A DNA stretch of 64,000 bases from Bacillota bacterium (lineage in GTDB: Bacteria; Bacillota; Clostridia; Lachnospirales; Lachnospiraceae), in contig JAEWMB010000026.1 in the NCBI GenBank assembly GCA_023457255.1, positions 248,001-312,000 of the forward strand, read 5' to 3'. This document shows, piece after piece, positions 33,002 to 43,200 of the stretch; position 1 is the first letter of the stretch, and every line of letters starts with the position of its first letter. The position numbers and the translations under genes were made by a program. Below the pieces are notes generated by a model. That model had not been told where the DNA came from, made no database searches, and saw only the letters and a program-made list of their open reading frames with translations.

Positions 33002-34036
33002 ATGATTGAGAAAGATATAATAGCAATTTTATGTAGTTATATACCAGTTGAGATAATTGATGCTGCAGGATTTACCTATGAACGTATTTTTGATAACAGT
33101 GATGATATCAGTCCTAAAATTAGAAGTATATTTCCAACGTATATGTGTTCATATGCAAGTAGCTGCCTAAATAAGTTATGCAATGATTCAAATAATTATG
33201 AAGCAGTAATTTTTACGAATTCTTGTCATCCAATGGAAGGTGTTTATGAAAGCTTAGAAAAATTACAAAGAGATATAAGAAAATTTATGCTTAATGTTCC
33301 AAGAAGTCAGGATGACGAGGCAGTGGATTATTTTGGCATGGAATTGAAACGACTGATTGACTACTTTCAAGAAAACTTTTGTGTGAGTATTACGTCAGAT
33401 GATTTAAAAAAGTCTGTAAAAAAATTTAATAATAAAAGGACAGTACATAATAAATTAAACGAGTTAATTCAGAACAAAGAGATAGTTTTAACTGCGAAAG
33501 AAACCAATTCGTTAAATAAATGTTACCTAGAGAATGAATGTGATTACGAAAAAAAGGTTCAAGCAATTATAGATTCTAAAGAGGAAAGAAATACCGATTT
33601 TACGTTACCAAGAATTATGCTCTCAGGAAATATATGCATACCAAGAGACATTCTAGAAGTTATTGAAGAGTATAAAGGAAATGTAGTACTCTGCAATAAT
33701 TGTGATGGGTATCGTTCATTGACTAATTGCATTAATGAAGATGGAGATGTTCTTCAGAATATTTCAAGAGCATATTTGAACAAGCCAGCTTGTCTTCATT
33801 GTAAGAACATTGATTTAAAATTGAAACAATTTGAAAAATATTTAGATGATTATGATATTAATGGAGTGATATTTTCAGTTATGAAGTTTTGTACAGATCA
33901 AACATATTGGATGGTTAACGTTGAAAAATTATTAAAAGAAAAGGGAATTCCATTTTTATTCATTGACTCCGATTATTATTCAAAATCAAGTGGGCAAGTA
34001 CATACTAGAATACAAGCATTTTTAGAAAATCTTTAA
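33002..34036 (+). CDS. 2-hydroxyacyl-CoA dehydratase subunit (HgdB/FldC-like)
   Basis: A 344-residue protein of the HgdB/BcrB-C superfamily. Conserved cysteines that usually bind a [4Fe-4S] cluster are seen in YMCSYASSC, FTNSCHPMEG and VMKFCTDQTYW; SGNICIPRDI and the terminal SGQVHTRIQAFLENL are also family patterns. The archerase upstream would reduce it. Known members dehydrate 2-hydroxyacyl-CoA (for example phenyllactyl-CoA) or reduce aromatic CoA thioesters. Here it is embedded in a PKS-NRPS cluster, so its substrate is probably a carrier- or CoA-bound building block. The next subunit starts 11 bases on. Confidence 0.88.
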   Translation: MIEKDIIAILCSYIPVEIIDAAGFTYERIFDNSDDISPKIRSIFPTYMCSYASSCLNKLCNDSNNYEAVIFTNSCHPMEGVYESLEKLQRDIRKFMLNVPRSQDDEAVDYFGMELKRLIDYFQENFCVSITSDDLKKSVKKFNNKRTVHNKLNELIQNKEIVLTAKETNSLNKCYLENECDYEKKVQAIIDSKEERNTDFTLPRIMLSGNICIPRDILEVIEEYKGNVVLCNNCDGYRSLTNCINEDGDVLQNISRAYLNKPACLHCKNIDLKLKQFEKYLDDYDINGVIFSVMKFCTDQTYWMVNVEKLLKEKGIPFLFIDSDYYSKSSGQVHTRIQAFLENL

Positions 34037-34047
34037 GGAGGGCAGAA

Positions 34048-35253
34048 ATGGAAGAAAATACGACAAGCTTTCGTCCTGGATATTACTATGAAGGGTTTTA
34101 TTTGGACTATATTGAGTACATAAATAAGTATTATAAAAAAGCATTACAAAATCCGGATAAATGCGTATTTATAGATAGTGGAGTTCCGTCTGAAATGATT
34201 ATGGCAACTGGACTATTACCGATTATGATAGAAATAATACCTACGTTATTAAAGAATGTTGATGAGCAGAATGGTGTCATCGCATCGAGCGAGAACTTTT
34301 TCTTCAATACTGGTACTTGTAGCTTTAGCAGATTTGCATTACCTGCTTTTGAAAAAGGTTATATACCTCTTCCAAAAGCATTTGTATCAACAACGGTTTG
34401 TAATGATATGTGTAACAATATTGCTATGTTGGCTCATAAATATAATATTCCATATTTCTGTATAGATGTTCCATATAATAATGATGAGAAAGCAGTTTCC
34501 TATTTAGCTCATCAATACGAAAAATTATTTGAATTCTTAAAAGGTGTTTCAGGTGAAGATATTGAAGCTAACTTAGTCCATGAGGTTCTCAAAAATTCTG
34601 AAGATTCTTTGGTCTACATGAAACAGGCGTTAGATATGAGAAAAAATAAGCCAGCTTTAATGTATGGAGGACCAATGCTAAAGCTAAGAAATATAAATTT
34701 CTTGAGAGGTAGCAAAGAAACATTGGAAATATCGAAAATGTTTTACGAAATGATGGATTTCAGAAAGAAAAATAACATTACCCCAATAACAAATGAAAAA
34801 GTTAGGTTACTTTGGGATGGAAGTGGACCTGTTTTCGCTGGTGACTTTTTAAAAAAGATAGAAAATGAGATGGGGGCAATTATCGTAGCAGATCCAATGT
34901 GCTGCTTTTCATATTTGGAAAATTATGTGGATGATAAAGATGTTTTTACAAACCTTTCACGTAGCTTATTAAGTAATCCACTTGGTCGTAATAATGGTGC
35001 GTTACTTGTTGAAAGGGCTAAAGAATATCATGCAGACGGTGTTATTCATTTTGGCCAATTAAATTGTAATGTTATTAATTCAAAAACCTGGATTCTAAAG
35101 CAGGAATTGAATGAAGCAGGAATCCCATTTTTAGAGTTAACATGTGACCTTGTAGATAAAAGAAATTTTGGTATCGAGCAATTGTATACACGTATCGAAG
35201 CATTTATTGAGATGCTGACACAGGAGAGGGGAGTAGTTTTTGAGTCAAGATAA
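34048..35253 (+). CDS. 2-hydroxyacyl-CoA dehydratase subunit (HgdA/FldB-like)
   Basis: A 401-residue protein of the same superfamily as its upstream neighbour. FIDSGVPSEMIMATGLLPI is the family start; NTGTCSFSRFALPAF, STTVCNDMCNN and FGQLNCNV carry conserved cysteines, and LLWDGSGPVFAGDF the middle strand. The terminal YTRIEAFIEML mirrors the end of the other subunit. Together they form the usual heterodimer. The first NRPS gene overlaps its end by 14 bases, which shows that the dehydratase belongs to the same operon. The start follows AAGGAGGG. Confidence 0.88.
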   Translation: MEENTTSFRPGYYYEGFYLDYIEYINKYYKKALQNPDKCVFIDSGVPSEMIMATGLLPIMIEIIPTLLKNVDEQNGVIASSENFFFNTGTCSFSRFALPAFEKGYIPLPKAFVSTTVCNDMCNNIAMLAHKYNIPYFCIDVPYNNDEKAVSYLAHQYEKLFEFLKGVSGEDIEANLVHEVLKNSEDSLVYMKQALDMRKNKPALMYGGPMLKLRNINFLRGSKETLEISKMFYEMMDFRKKNNITPITNEKVRLLWDGSGPVFAGDFLKKIENEMGAIIVADPMCCFSYLENYVDDKDVFTNLSRSLLSNPLGRNNGALLVERAKEYHADGVIHFGQLNCNVINSKTWILKQELNEAGIPFLELTCDLVDKRNFGIEQLYTRIEAFIEMLTQERGVVFESR

Positions 35254-38200
35254 AAAAATAAATAAACAAGATGTAGAAAATATACTTCCATTAACACCCT
35301 TACAGCAAGGAATGCTTTTTCATTATTTGAAAGAGAATAAAAGTGTAGTTTATTTTGAACAGTTATCTTTGCATCTAGCTGGTAATGTCAACATTGATTT
35401 ATTTAGGGAAGCTTGGAAGGTTGTTGCTATACAAAATGAAGTGCTTCGAACTGTGTTTCGCTGGGACCATCTTGCAGAACCAGTGCAAATAGTATTGAAA
35501 TCAAAGGAGCCTAATATTAAAGTTTATGATTTCTTTGAACTTTCGGAAGCAGATGCAATGAAGCAAATCAATGAGTTTAAAGAAGAAGATAAGAGACAAG
35601 GAATAAATTTAGAAGAGGAACTGTGGAGAGTGAATATATTTCATATAAATTCTTCTCACTGTATCATGCTAATTACAAATCATCATATTATTTATGATGG
35701 CTGGAGTAATGGAATCATTTTGAAAGAGTTGTTCGCTACATACAATAATCTGTGCACAGGTAATGCGATAAATTATAAACAGAAAACAAAATATGTTAAT
35801 TATATAAAATTGCTAAAGTCAAAAGATAAAGAGCAAGGGAAAAAATTTTGGAGTCAGTATTTAGAATCTTTTCAAGAAAAAACAATTTTGCCAGAAAAAA
35901 AGCACGATGAGCCTGGGTATGAAGGAAAGAAATATTGTTATGATATTGGCATGGAATTAACACAAAAAATAAATCAATTTGTAAATGAAAATGAAGTAAC
36001 AGTGGCTTCCTATTTTTATGCAATGTGGGGAATTTTTTTACAAAAATATAATAGGATTAATAACATTGTATTTGGAATAACATTATCGGGAAGAGCACCT
36101 CAGTTATCTGGCATTGAGGAAATGGTTGGCCTCTTTATTAATACGGTACCACTTCGTGTTACAGTAAATGATGATGACACAGTCATAGATGTTATAAGGC
36201 AGATTAGGTATAATTATAATCAAATTATAGAATATGATTATATGCCTATAGTAGAAATAAAATCCGCCAGTGGGATAAGTACCAGTGAAACTTTGTTTGA
36301 TTCTATTATGGTTGTAGAAACTTATCCTTTAGATAAAGGATTGAAAAATAATGACAATTACTTATCCATAGAAAAGTATGACATGGAAGAAACATCAAAC
36401 TTCGATTTGACTTTTGTAGTTGAAACGTTCGGAAATATTAAGTTCAATTTTAATTATAACAGTAAAGTTTTTAGTGTGAATTCATTAGATCGAATTATGA
36501 ATTATTTAGTGACTTTATGTGCAAATATGTTAGACAATTCAATTGCCAAAGTGAAAGATTTAAAAGTTTTATCCAAGGAAAGGGAATACGAATTACAGAA
36601 AGGGATTGAACTAATATATTGCATATACGATAAAGAAAAGACGGTTAATCAGTTATTTGAAGAGCAGGTAGAGAAAAATCCTTATAAAGTTGCAATTGAG
36701 TTTCATAATGAATCCATCACATATGGTGAACTAAATTGTAAAGCGAATAAGTTAGCACGTATTTTGCGAAGAAAAGGTGTTGGTGTCGAAAAGATAGTTG
36801 GCTTATTAGTAAGACGATCTATTAACATGTTTGTTTTAATAATTGCGATTTTAAAAGCGGGAGCAACTTATTTACCAATTGATTTAGAATATCCACCTGA
36901 AAGAAAAAATTATTTATTAAAAGATAGTGATTCATGCTTGTTACTAACGCAGAAAGATTTTATTGATGATATTGACTTTGAAAAAGAAATTCTGGATATC
37001 GATACAGTTGATTATGATTCTGAAAGTGGAGACAATTTGGAGCGGTTCAATAATGCTTATAATGCTGCATATGTGATTTATACATCTGGCTCAACAGGAA
37101 AACCAAAAGGAACAGTGGTTGAACATCATAGCGTTCACAATCTAGCAGTTGCCATGTCCGATAGAATAAATTTACATCAATATCAATCAATACTTTGTGT
37201 GACTACGATAGCTTTTGATATGTCAATAATGGAGACGTTAGTTCCGATTATTATAGGATTAAAAATCGTTTTGGCAGATGAAATACAGCAAAAAGATCCA
37301 TTTGCACTATCAAAACTGATTATTGATAAAAATGTTGAGATATTAGAAACAACTCCGTCAAGAATAAAAATGCTTTTAATTGCTCATAATGCGAAAATTA
37401 ATTCGTGCTTCGAAAAAATAAAGCTCTTTCTTATAGGAGGAGAAAGCATGGATGAGCAAATAGTGAATTCGATATTTAAGCACAGTCAAGGTATCTTGTA
37501 CAACATGTATGGTCCTACTGAGACGACCGTATGGTCTACAGCAGCTAAAATAACGAATGGGAAGGAAATAAATATTGGAACACCTATTGCAAATACCTAT
37601 GTTTATATTCTTGACGAAGAAGGGAACATTGTTCCACCAGGTTTTACAGGTGAAATATGTATTAGTGGAGATGGCGTGGCAAGAGGCTATGTGGGTCGTA
37701 AGGAATTAACAGAGAGTAAATTTGTGAAAAACCCATTTCTGGAAAATGAACAAATTTACCACACTGGTGATTTGGGGAGAATTACAAGTGATAATTCCAT
37801 AGAATATATAGGACGTCAGGATTTTCAGACTAAAATTCGTGGATTCAGAGTCGAACTTGGTGAAATAGAATCTCGTATGCGTGAAGTAGATAAAATTGAT
37901 GCTGCGGTCGTTATTGATAAGAAGAATAAGGACGGCGTTAATTCACTATATGCATATTTTGAAGCAAAGGAAAAAATTGATATAAAGGATTTGAGAGAAC
38001 AGCTTGCGACTAAATTGCCAGATTACATGATTCCATCCTATATTGCTCAGATTCCACAAATTCCATTAACAATCAATCTAAAAGTTAATCGAAAGAGTTT
38101 ACCAGACATCAGTGAATCTATCGAGACGGGAATTGCATTTGAGGAACCTAGAAATGAAGTAGAAAAAGAAGTATTAAAAATATGGACAAGTATTTTGGAA

Positions 38201-38437
38201 GTTAAGGGAATGGGTATAAATGATGACTTTTACCAACTTGGTGGAAACTCCATCTTACTTATAAAATTGTTTTCTTCTTTAAATAAAAAGTATTCTACTG
38301 GATTGACTGTTCAGGAACTATTTGACAATCGCACAATAAAAAAGCAAGCTGAGATTTTAGGTAAGAAGTTACAACCTCAGGATGAAAGCGTAAAAGAGCA
38401 AGAAGAGATTCATAAAATTACTTTGGGAAGAAGGTAG
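35240..38437 (+). CDS. NRPS module C-A-T (DCL-type condensation domain)
   Basis: A 1065-residue NRPS starting at TTG 35240, with GGGGAG upstream. The C domain (about 12-450) begins LTPLQQGMLFHYL, a DCL-like signature (accepting a D-configured donor), and has HHIIYDG at 148-154. The A domain (about 465-970) has YTSGSTGKPKG, AFDMSIMETL and YGPTETT. The pocket read by alignment to PheA is about D-M-M-E-L-G-M-V-W-K; I cannot assign a substrate. The T domain has LGGNS near residue 1010. A 25-residue charged tail may be a docking element. A DCL domain fits placement right after the D-Asn module encoded at 49187. Confidence 0.92.
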   Translation: MSQDKKINKQDVENILPLTPLQQGMLFHYLKENKSVVYFEQLSLHLAGNVNIDLFREAWKVVAIQNEVLRTVFRWDHLAEPVQIVLKSKEPNIKVYDFFELSEADAMKQINEFKEEDKRQGINLEEELWRVNIFHINSSHCIMLITNHHIIYDGWSNGIILKELFATYNNLCTGNAINYKQKTKYVNYIKLLKSKDKEQGKKFWSQYLESFQEKTILPEKKHDEPGYEGKKYCYDIGMELTQKINQFVNENEVTVASYFYAMWGIFLQKYNRINNIVFGITLSGRAPQLSGIEEMVGLFINTVPLRVTVNDDDTVIDVIRQIRYNYNQIIEYDYMPIVEIKSASGISTSETLFDSIMVVETYPLDKGLKNNDNYLSIEKYDMEETSNFDLTFVVETFGNIKFNFNYNSKVFSVNSLDRIMNYLVTLCANMLDNSIAKVKDLKVLSKEREYELQKGIELIYCIYDKEKTVNQLFEEQVEKNPYKVAIEFHNESITYGELNCKANKLARILRRKGVGVEKIVGLLVRRSINMFVLIIAILKAGATYLPIDLEYPPERKNYLLKDSDSCLLLTQKDFIDDIDFEKEILDIDTVDYDSESGDNLERFNNAYNAAYVIYTSGSTGKPKGTVVEHHSVHNLAVAMSDRINLHQYQSILCVTTIAFDMSIMETLVPIIIGLKIVLADEIQQKDPFALSKLIIDKNVEILETTPSRIKMLLIAHNAKINSCFEKIKLFLIGGESMDEQIVNSIFKHSQGILYNMYGPTETTVWSTAAKITNGKEINIGTPIANTYVYILDEEGNIVPPGFTGEICISGDGVARGYVGRKELTESKFVKNPFLENEQIYHTGDLGRITSDNSIEYIGRQDFQTKIRGFRVELGEIESRMREVDKIDAAVVIDKKNKDGVNSLYAYFEAKEKIDIKDLREQLATKLPDYMIPSYIAQIPQIPLTINLKVNRKSLPDISESIETGIAFEEPRNEVEKEVLKIWTSILEVKGMGINDDFYQLGGNSILLIKLFSSLNKKYSTGLTVQELFDNRTIKKQAEILGKKLQPQDESVKEQEEIHKITLGRR

Positions 38438-38445
38438 ATTATACA

Positions 38446-40143
38446 ATGATGATATGTGGTTTAAAACTAACACATGACGGCTCTATTGCTGTTATTGAAG
38501 ATGGGAAATTATTATTTAGTATTGAAATGGAAAAATTAAATAATAATTCTAGATTTATGGGAATAGAAGAAACGTCAATTATTGAAGAAATATTAAATGA
38601 GAACAGTGTTAAATTAGATCAGATTGATTATTTTGTTATTGACGGTTGGGGTGGAAATGATCAAGCTGAATTAGCGATTCAGCCTCGTCTTGAAATTGGA
38701 GAGGAAAGTAATAAAGTTTACGCAGCGGATTGTGGTAAGAAATACAAATTAGATGTAAATTTTTATGAAGAAAGAAATATGAAATCAAATGTCCTTAAAA
38801 AGTTTGAATTTAAGGGATTACTAATTAATAGAAAAGAGTTTTGCTATAGTAGTTATTTACACGTGGCAGGACATATAATGAGTGCTTATTGTACAAGTCC
38901 ATTTGCAAAAAGAAGCGAAGACTCTTTCATATTAGTTTGGGATGGGGGCATGTATCCTAGACTTTACTATTTTGATGGTCAATCTAAAAAAATTGATAAT
39001 TTAGGACCACTTTTTTTTATGATTGGTAATACCTATACCATTTTTTCGCAACATTTCGGGCCATACAAAGTACAGGGAAGTTTTGCGAAAGATAGTTTAT
39101 CTATTGCAGGAAAGGTAATGGCATACATTGCATTGGGAACTGTGAAAGAAGAATTATTTGATATTCTAGAGGATATACATAATGAAAATTATACAACTCC
39201 AATGGGTTTTGCGAACATATTAGCAAATAAATTTAAAAAGGAAATTGAAGGGAAAGGTTATAAAGATGAAGACATATTAGCAACTTTCCATTTATATCTT
39301 GAAAGAATGCTGATAAGTAAATTATCTAAGAAAATTGAGAGATATCAAAAGAGATGCAGTAATCTTTGTATTGCAGGAGGCTGTGCATTAAATATTAAAT
39401 GGAATTCGGCAATTCGTAATACGAAAATGTTTGATGAAGTATATGTTTCGCCATTTCCAAATGATTCAGGTAGTGCAATTGGTATGGCCTGTTGCGGCAT
39501 GATGGAAAAAACAGGAGAGACAAGTTTAGACTGGTCAGTATATATAGGACCACAGATAATTAAAAATGAACCGGTATCAGGATGGAGTCAGAGAATATGT
39601 ACGGTTGATGAATTGGCAAGTTTACTATATGAAAAAGATGAACCTGTCGTATTTCTAAATGAAAGGGCTGAATTGGGACCAAGAGCTCTAGGAAACAGAA
39701 GTATCCTTGCTTCAGCATCTTCAAAGAATATGAAAGATATTTTAAATATGGTGAAAAAAAGAGAAGCCTATAGACCAATCTCTCCTATCTGTATGGAAGC
39801 GAGGGCAAAAGATATATTTAGTCCTGGAATTTCAGATCCATATATGCTATTTGACCATATTGTAAAAGGAGAATGGAAAGATAAAGTGCCAGCAATCTGT
39901 CATTTAGATGGAACTGCAAGATTACAAACTGTAACAGAAGAACAGAATCCAGTAGTGGCTGAGTTGTTGGAAAAGTATGAAAGATTAAGTTCAATACCGC
40001 TTTTATGTAATACCAGTGCAAATTTTAATGGTTCAGGTTTTTTCCCTGATGTTAAATCTGTAACAGAATGGGGACGTGTAAATTATGTTTGGTGTGATAA
40101 CACGTTATACGAAAAAGATGAAAAAGTAGTATTCGAGAAATAA
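38446..40143 (+). CDS. O-carbamoyltransferase (NodU/CmcH/TobZ family)
   Basis: A 565-residue protein of the usual family length. The N-terminal Kae1-like domain begins ICGLKLTHDGSIAVIEDG and has SSYLHVAGHIMSAY and the WDGGMYPRLYYF strand; LCIAGGCALNIKWN follows. The C-terminal half has ERAELGPRALGNRSILA, the family's carbamoyl-phosphate/adenylate site. Family members use carbamoyl phosphate and ATP to carbamoylate a hydroxyl group of an antibiotic or Nod factor. The acceptor here is probably the assembled peptide or a hydroxylated building block. It lies 8 bases after the NRPS gene and 57 before the next. Confidence 0.92.
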   Translation: MMICGLKLTHDGSIAVIEDGKLLFSIEMEKLNNNSRFMGIEETSIIEEILNENSVKLDQIDYFVIDGWGGNDQAELAIQPRLEIGEESNKVYAADCGKKYKLDVNFYEERNMKSNVLKKFEFKGLLINRKEFCYSSYLHVAGHIMSAYCTSPFAKRSEDSFILVWDGGMYPRLYYFDGQSKKIDNLGPLFFMIGNTYTIFSQHFGPYKVQGSFAKDSLSIAGKVMAYIALGTVKEELFDILEDIHNENYTTPMGFANILANKFKKEIEGKGYKDEDILATFHLYLERMLISKLSKKIERYQKRCSNLCIAGGCALNIKWNSAIRNTKMFDEVYVSPFPNDSGSAIGMACCGMMEKTGETSLDWSVYIGPQIIKNEPVSGWSQRICTVDELASLLYEKDEPVVFLNERAELGPRALGNRSILASASSKNMKDILNMVKKREAYRPISPICMEARAKDIFSPGISDPYMLFDHIVKGEWKDKVPAICHLDGTARLQTVTEEQNPVVAELLEKYERLSSIPLLCNTSANFNGSGFFPDVKSVTEWGRVNYVWCDNTLYEKDEKVVFEK

Positions 40144-40200
40144 ATACAAAATGCGTCAACCGTAAATGGATAAAATCATTGAGTAAAGGGAGGAAGAGAA

Positions 40201-43200
40201 ATGGACATAGCTATTGTGGGAATTGCTGGTAGGTTTCCTGACGCTGAAAATCTTAGTTATTTATATAATAATTTAAAAGAAGGTAAAGATAGTGTAAGAG
40301 AAATATCAAAGAAAAGATTAAAAGATACAGCATTAAATGAAGATAGAAAATACTATATATCAGGTTATTTGGAGAATATTGATAAATTTGATTACAGATT
40401 ATTTCATATATCAAAAGCAGAAGCAGAGTCTATGTGCCCTGTACAGAGACAATTATTAGAAGTGACATATGAAATATTTGAAAGTTCTGGATATAGTATT
40501 GACTTCTATAACAATACAAATACAGCAATTTTTGTAGGAGCAAATACTTCAGATTATTATGAGCATGCAGATAAATTTTCTCCAACATTAGTCAGCGGAA
40601 ACGCTGATGAGTATATTCCTGCTAAAATAGCACGGTTTTTTAATTTGACTGGTAATGCACAATTAATAAATACAGCCTGCTCATCAAGTTTAGTTGCCAT
40701 TCATAATGCTTGTAGCGAATTGATTTTGGGATACTCTGACTATGCATTAGTTTGCGGTGCTAACATCTATACTTTTCCATACTCTAAAATTCCATATAAC
40801 GAAAATGATAAAACGAATTTAAACTCAGCTGATGGTAAATCAAAAGCTTTTTCAGAAGCAGCAAACGGAATGTCTTTTGGTGAAGCAGTAGCTGGAGTTT
40901 TATTAAAACCATTAGATAAGGCGATTGAAGACGAGAATATTATTTATGCTGTAATTAAAGGGACAGCTGTAAATAATAATGCGTCAAGATCTGATAGTAT
41001 TATTGCAGTTGATAGTGTTACACAGTCTGAATTATTAAAACGTGCATGTGAAGTTGCAAAGATAACACCAGTTGATATAGGTTATATAGAGGCTCATGGA
41101 GCCGGAACAAAGCTAGGTGATGCTTTAGAAATAGAAGGCATTAACTTGGCATTTCAAGACTATATGACTGAGAAAAAAACATGTCCAATTTCTACAATTA
41201 AGTCTAATATTGGGCATACTCGTATGAGTGCAGGCATTTGTGGTTTGGTTAGAGCAGTACTATCGGTTAGAAATAAAGTAATTTTCCCAACTGCTAATTT
41301 TAGCACGCCAAGTAATATAATCGATTTTGAAAATTCTGCTGTATATGTAAATACAGATTTTCATGAGTGGAAAATAGAAGATAATAAAAAGAGGTATGCG
41401 GCGATTACATCATTAGGTGCAAGCGGCATTAACTGTAGTGTAATTATTACAGAGGCTCCTCTGGTGGAAAGCATTGAAGAAGACAGTGAGAAAGAATATT
41501 TGTTAACAGTATCTTCAATAACTGACGATGGATTGATAAGTAATTTAGAGAATATTAAAAAGTATTTACAGGACGAAAAGAGTGGAAGTGTTCGAGATAT
41601 TTCCTATACATTGTGTTGTGGAAAAAAACATTATGAGAAAAGATTTGCGTTTTGTACAAACAATAAATCGAATATGATTGAGGAAATTGATAAATATTTA
41701 GAAAGTAAGCATGAGTACGTTAGCGACAGTCTAAAAAAACTTATATTTGTTTTAAACGATTATAAGAATATAGATGATAACATAATTCAAAAATTTTGTG
41801 ATATGTACACTACATTTAGGGCAGCATGGGAAGAGTGTAAAATATATTCACAGGATGAAAAAAATAGTAATTTTCGTGTCTTTGCTTTTCAGTATTCCCT
41901 ATATAAGACTTTAGAGGAGTACGGAATTACAACAAAAAATCTTTTCTGTATCGGTATTGGAGAAATCATTTATGATGTTTTGACTGGAAAAATAAGTTTA
42001 ATTGATGGTATACAAAGTAGTCTTAATTATCAAGTGGGGCATATTGATTTTCTTAAAGAAGATTTAAACGAAATATTAATTCAAGAGTCAAAAGATGAAA
42101 AGGTTGCTTTTATTGAACTTGGACCTAAAAGTGAAATTCAATTAATTCTAAAGGAACTGGAAAAAGAAAATGATAAGGTGTTTGTATATGACTTTACTGA
42201 GAGTCTAACGCAAAATGATCCAATTCTTAAAATAATACAAGCATTATATTGTGATATATACAATGTTGATTGGGAAGCATATGGAAAGGTTTGCCATGGA
42301 AAACGCATTGAACTTCCATTTTATCAATTGAAAAAGGAAAGATGCTGGCTTCGTGATACGCCAAGAAATATTGGTGAAACATTCTCTTTATGCAATCAAG
42401 ATAGTATTAAAGTAATTGTTAAAGAAGCTGGGATTACAGAGTTAGAAAAAGACTTAGCTCAGTTATGGGTGGAAACCCTAGAGATATCACAAATATCAAT
42501 TTATGATGATTTCTTTGAAATGGGTGGAAATTCACTAAAAACCACAAAGATTATTCGAGAAGTTAATAAAAAATACAATATTAAACTAAGCTTTGAAGAC
42601 CTATTCGATTTTCCAACAGTGCATTCATTCGCAGAGTATATCAATAGCATGTTGCAAGTGGAAGATAAAGTAATGCTATTTTGGAAAAAGGCTTTAAAAG
42701 TTGAAGACATCAGCATGGAAGATAACTTTTTTGATTTAGGTGGTCATTCATTAATAGCAAGTCAGGTATTAATGAGTGTAAAGTATGAATTCGGGATTGA
42801 ATTAAACTTCGAAGATTTATTCTATTATCCTAAATTAAAATCTTTTAGTAATTATGTTCGCAAAAGAATATCAATGTTAGACGAAAAAGAATATGACGAA
42901 ACGATTGAAGCAATAGAGACGGCTGAGTATTATAATGTTTCTCCAGCACAAAAAAGAATGTTTCTACTCAATGAAATTCAGGGAAATTCAACGAATTATA
43001 ATGTATCGGGTGCCATTGAGTTACATGGCAAAATAGGTAAAAATAAAATAAATAGTATCTTCAAAGCTCTCATTAACCGCCATGAAAGTTTTAGAACAAT
43101 TTTTGCGTGGGTGGATGGTGAAATTAAGCAGAAGGTTTTGGATCACGTTGACTTTCAAGTTGAATATGAAACGATTGAAAAAGGAGAACTTGACCAAGTA

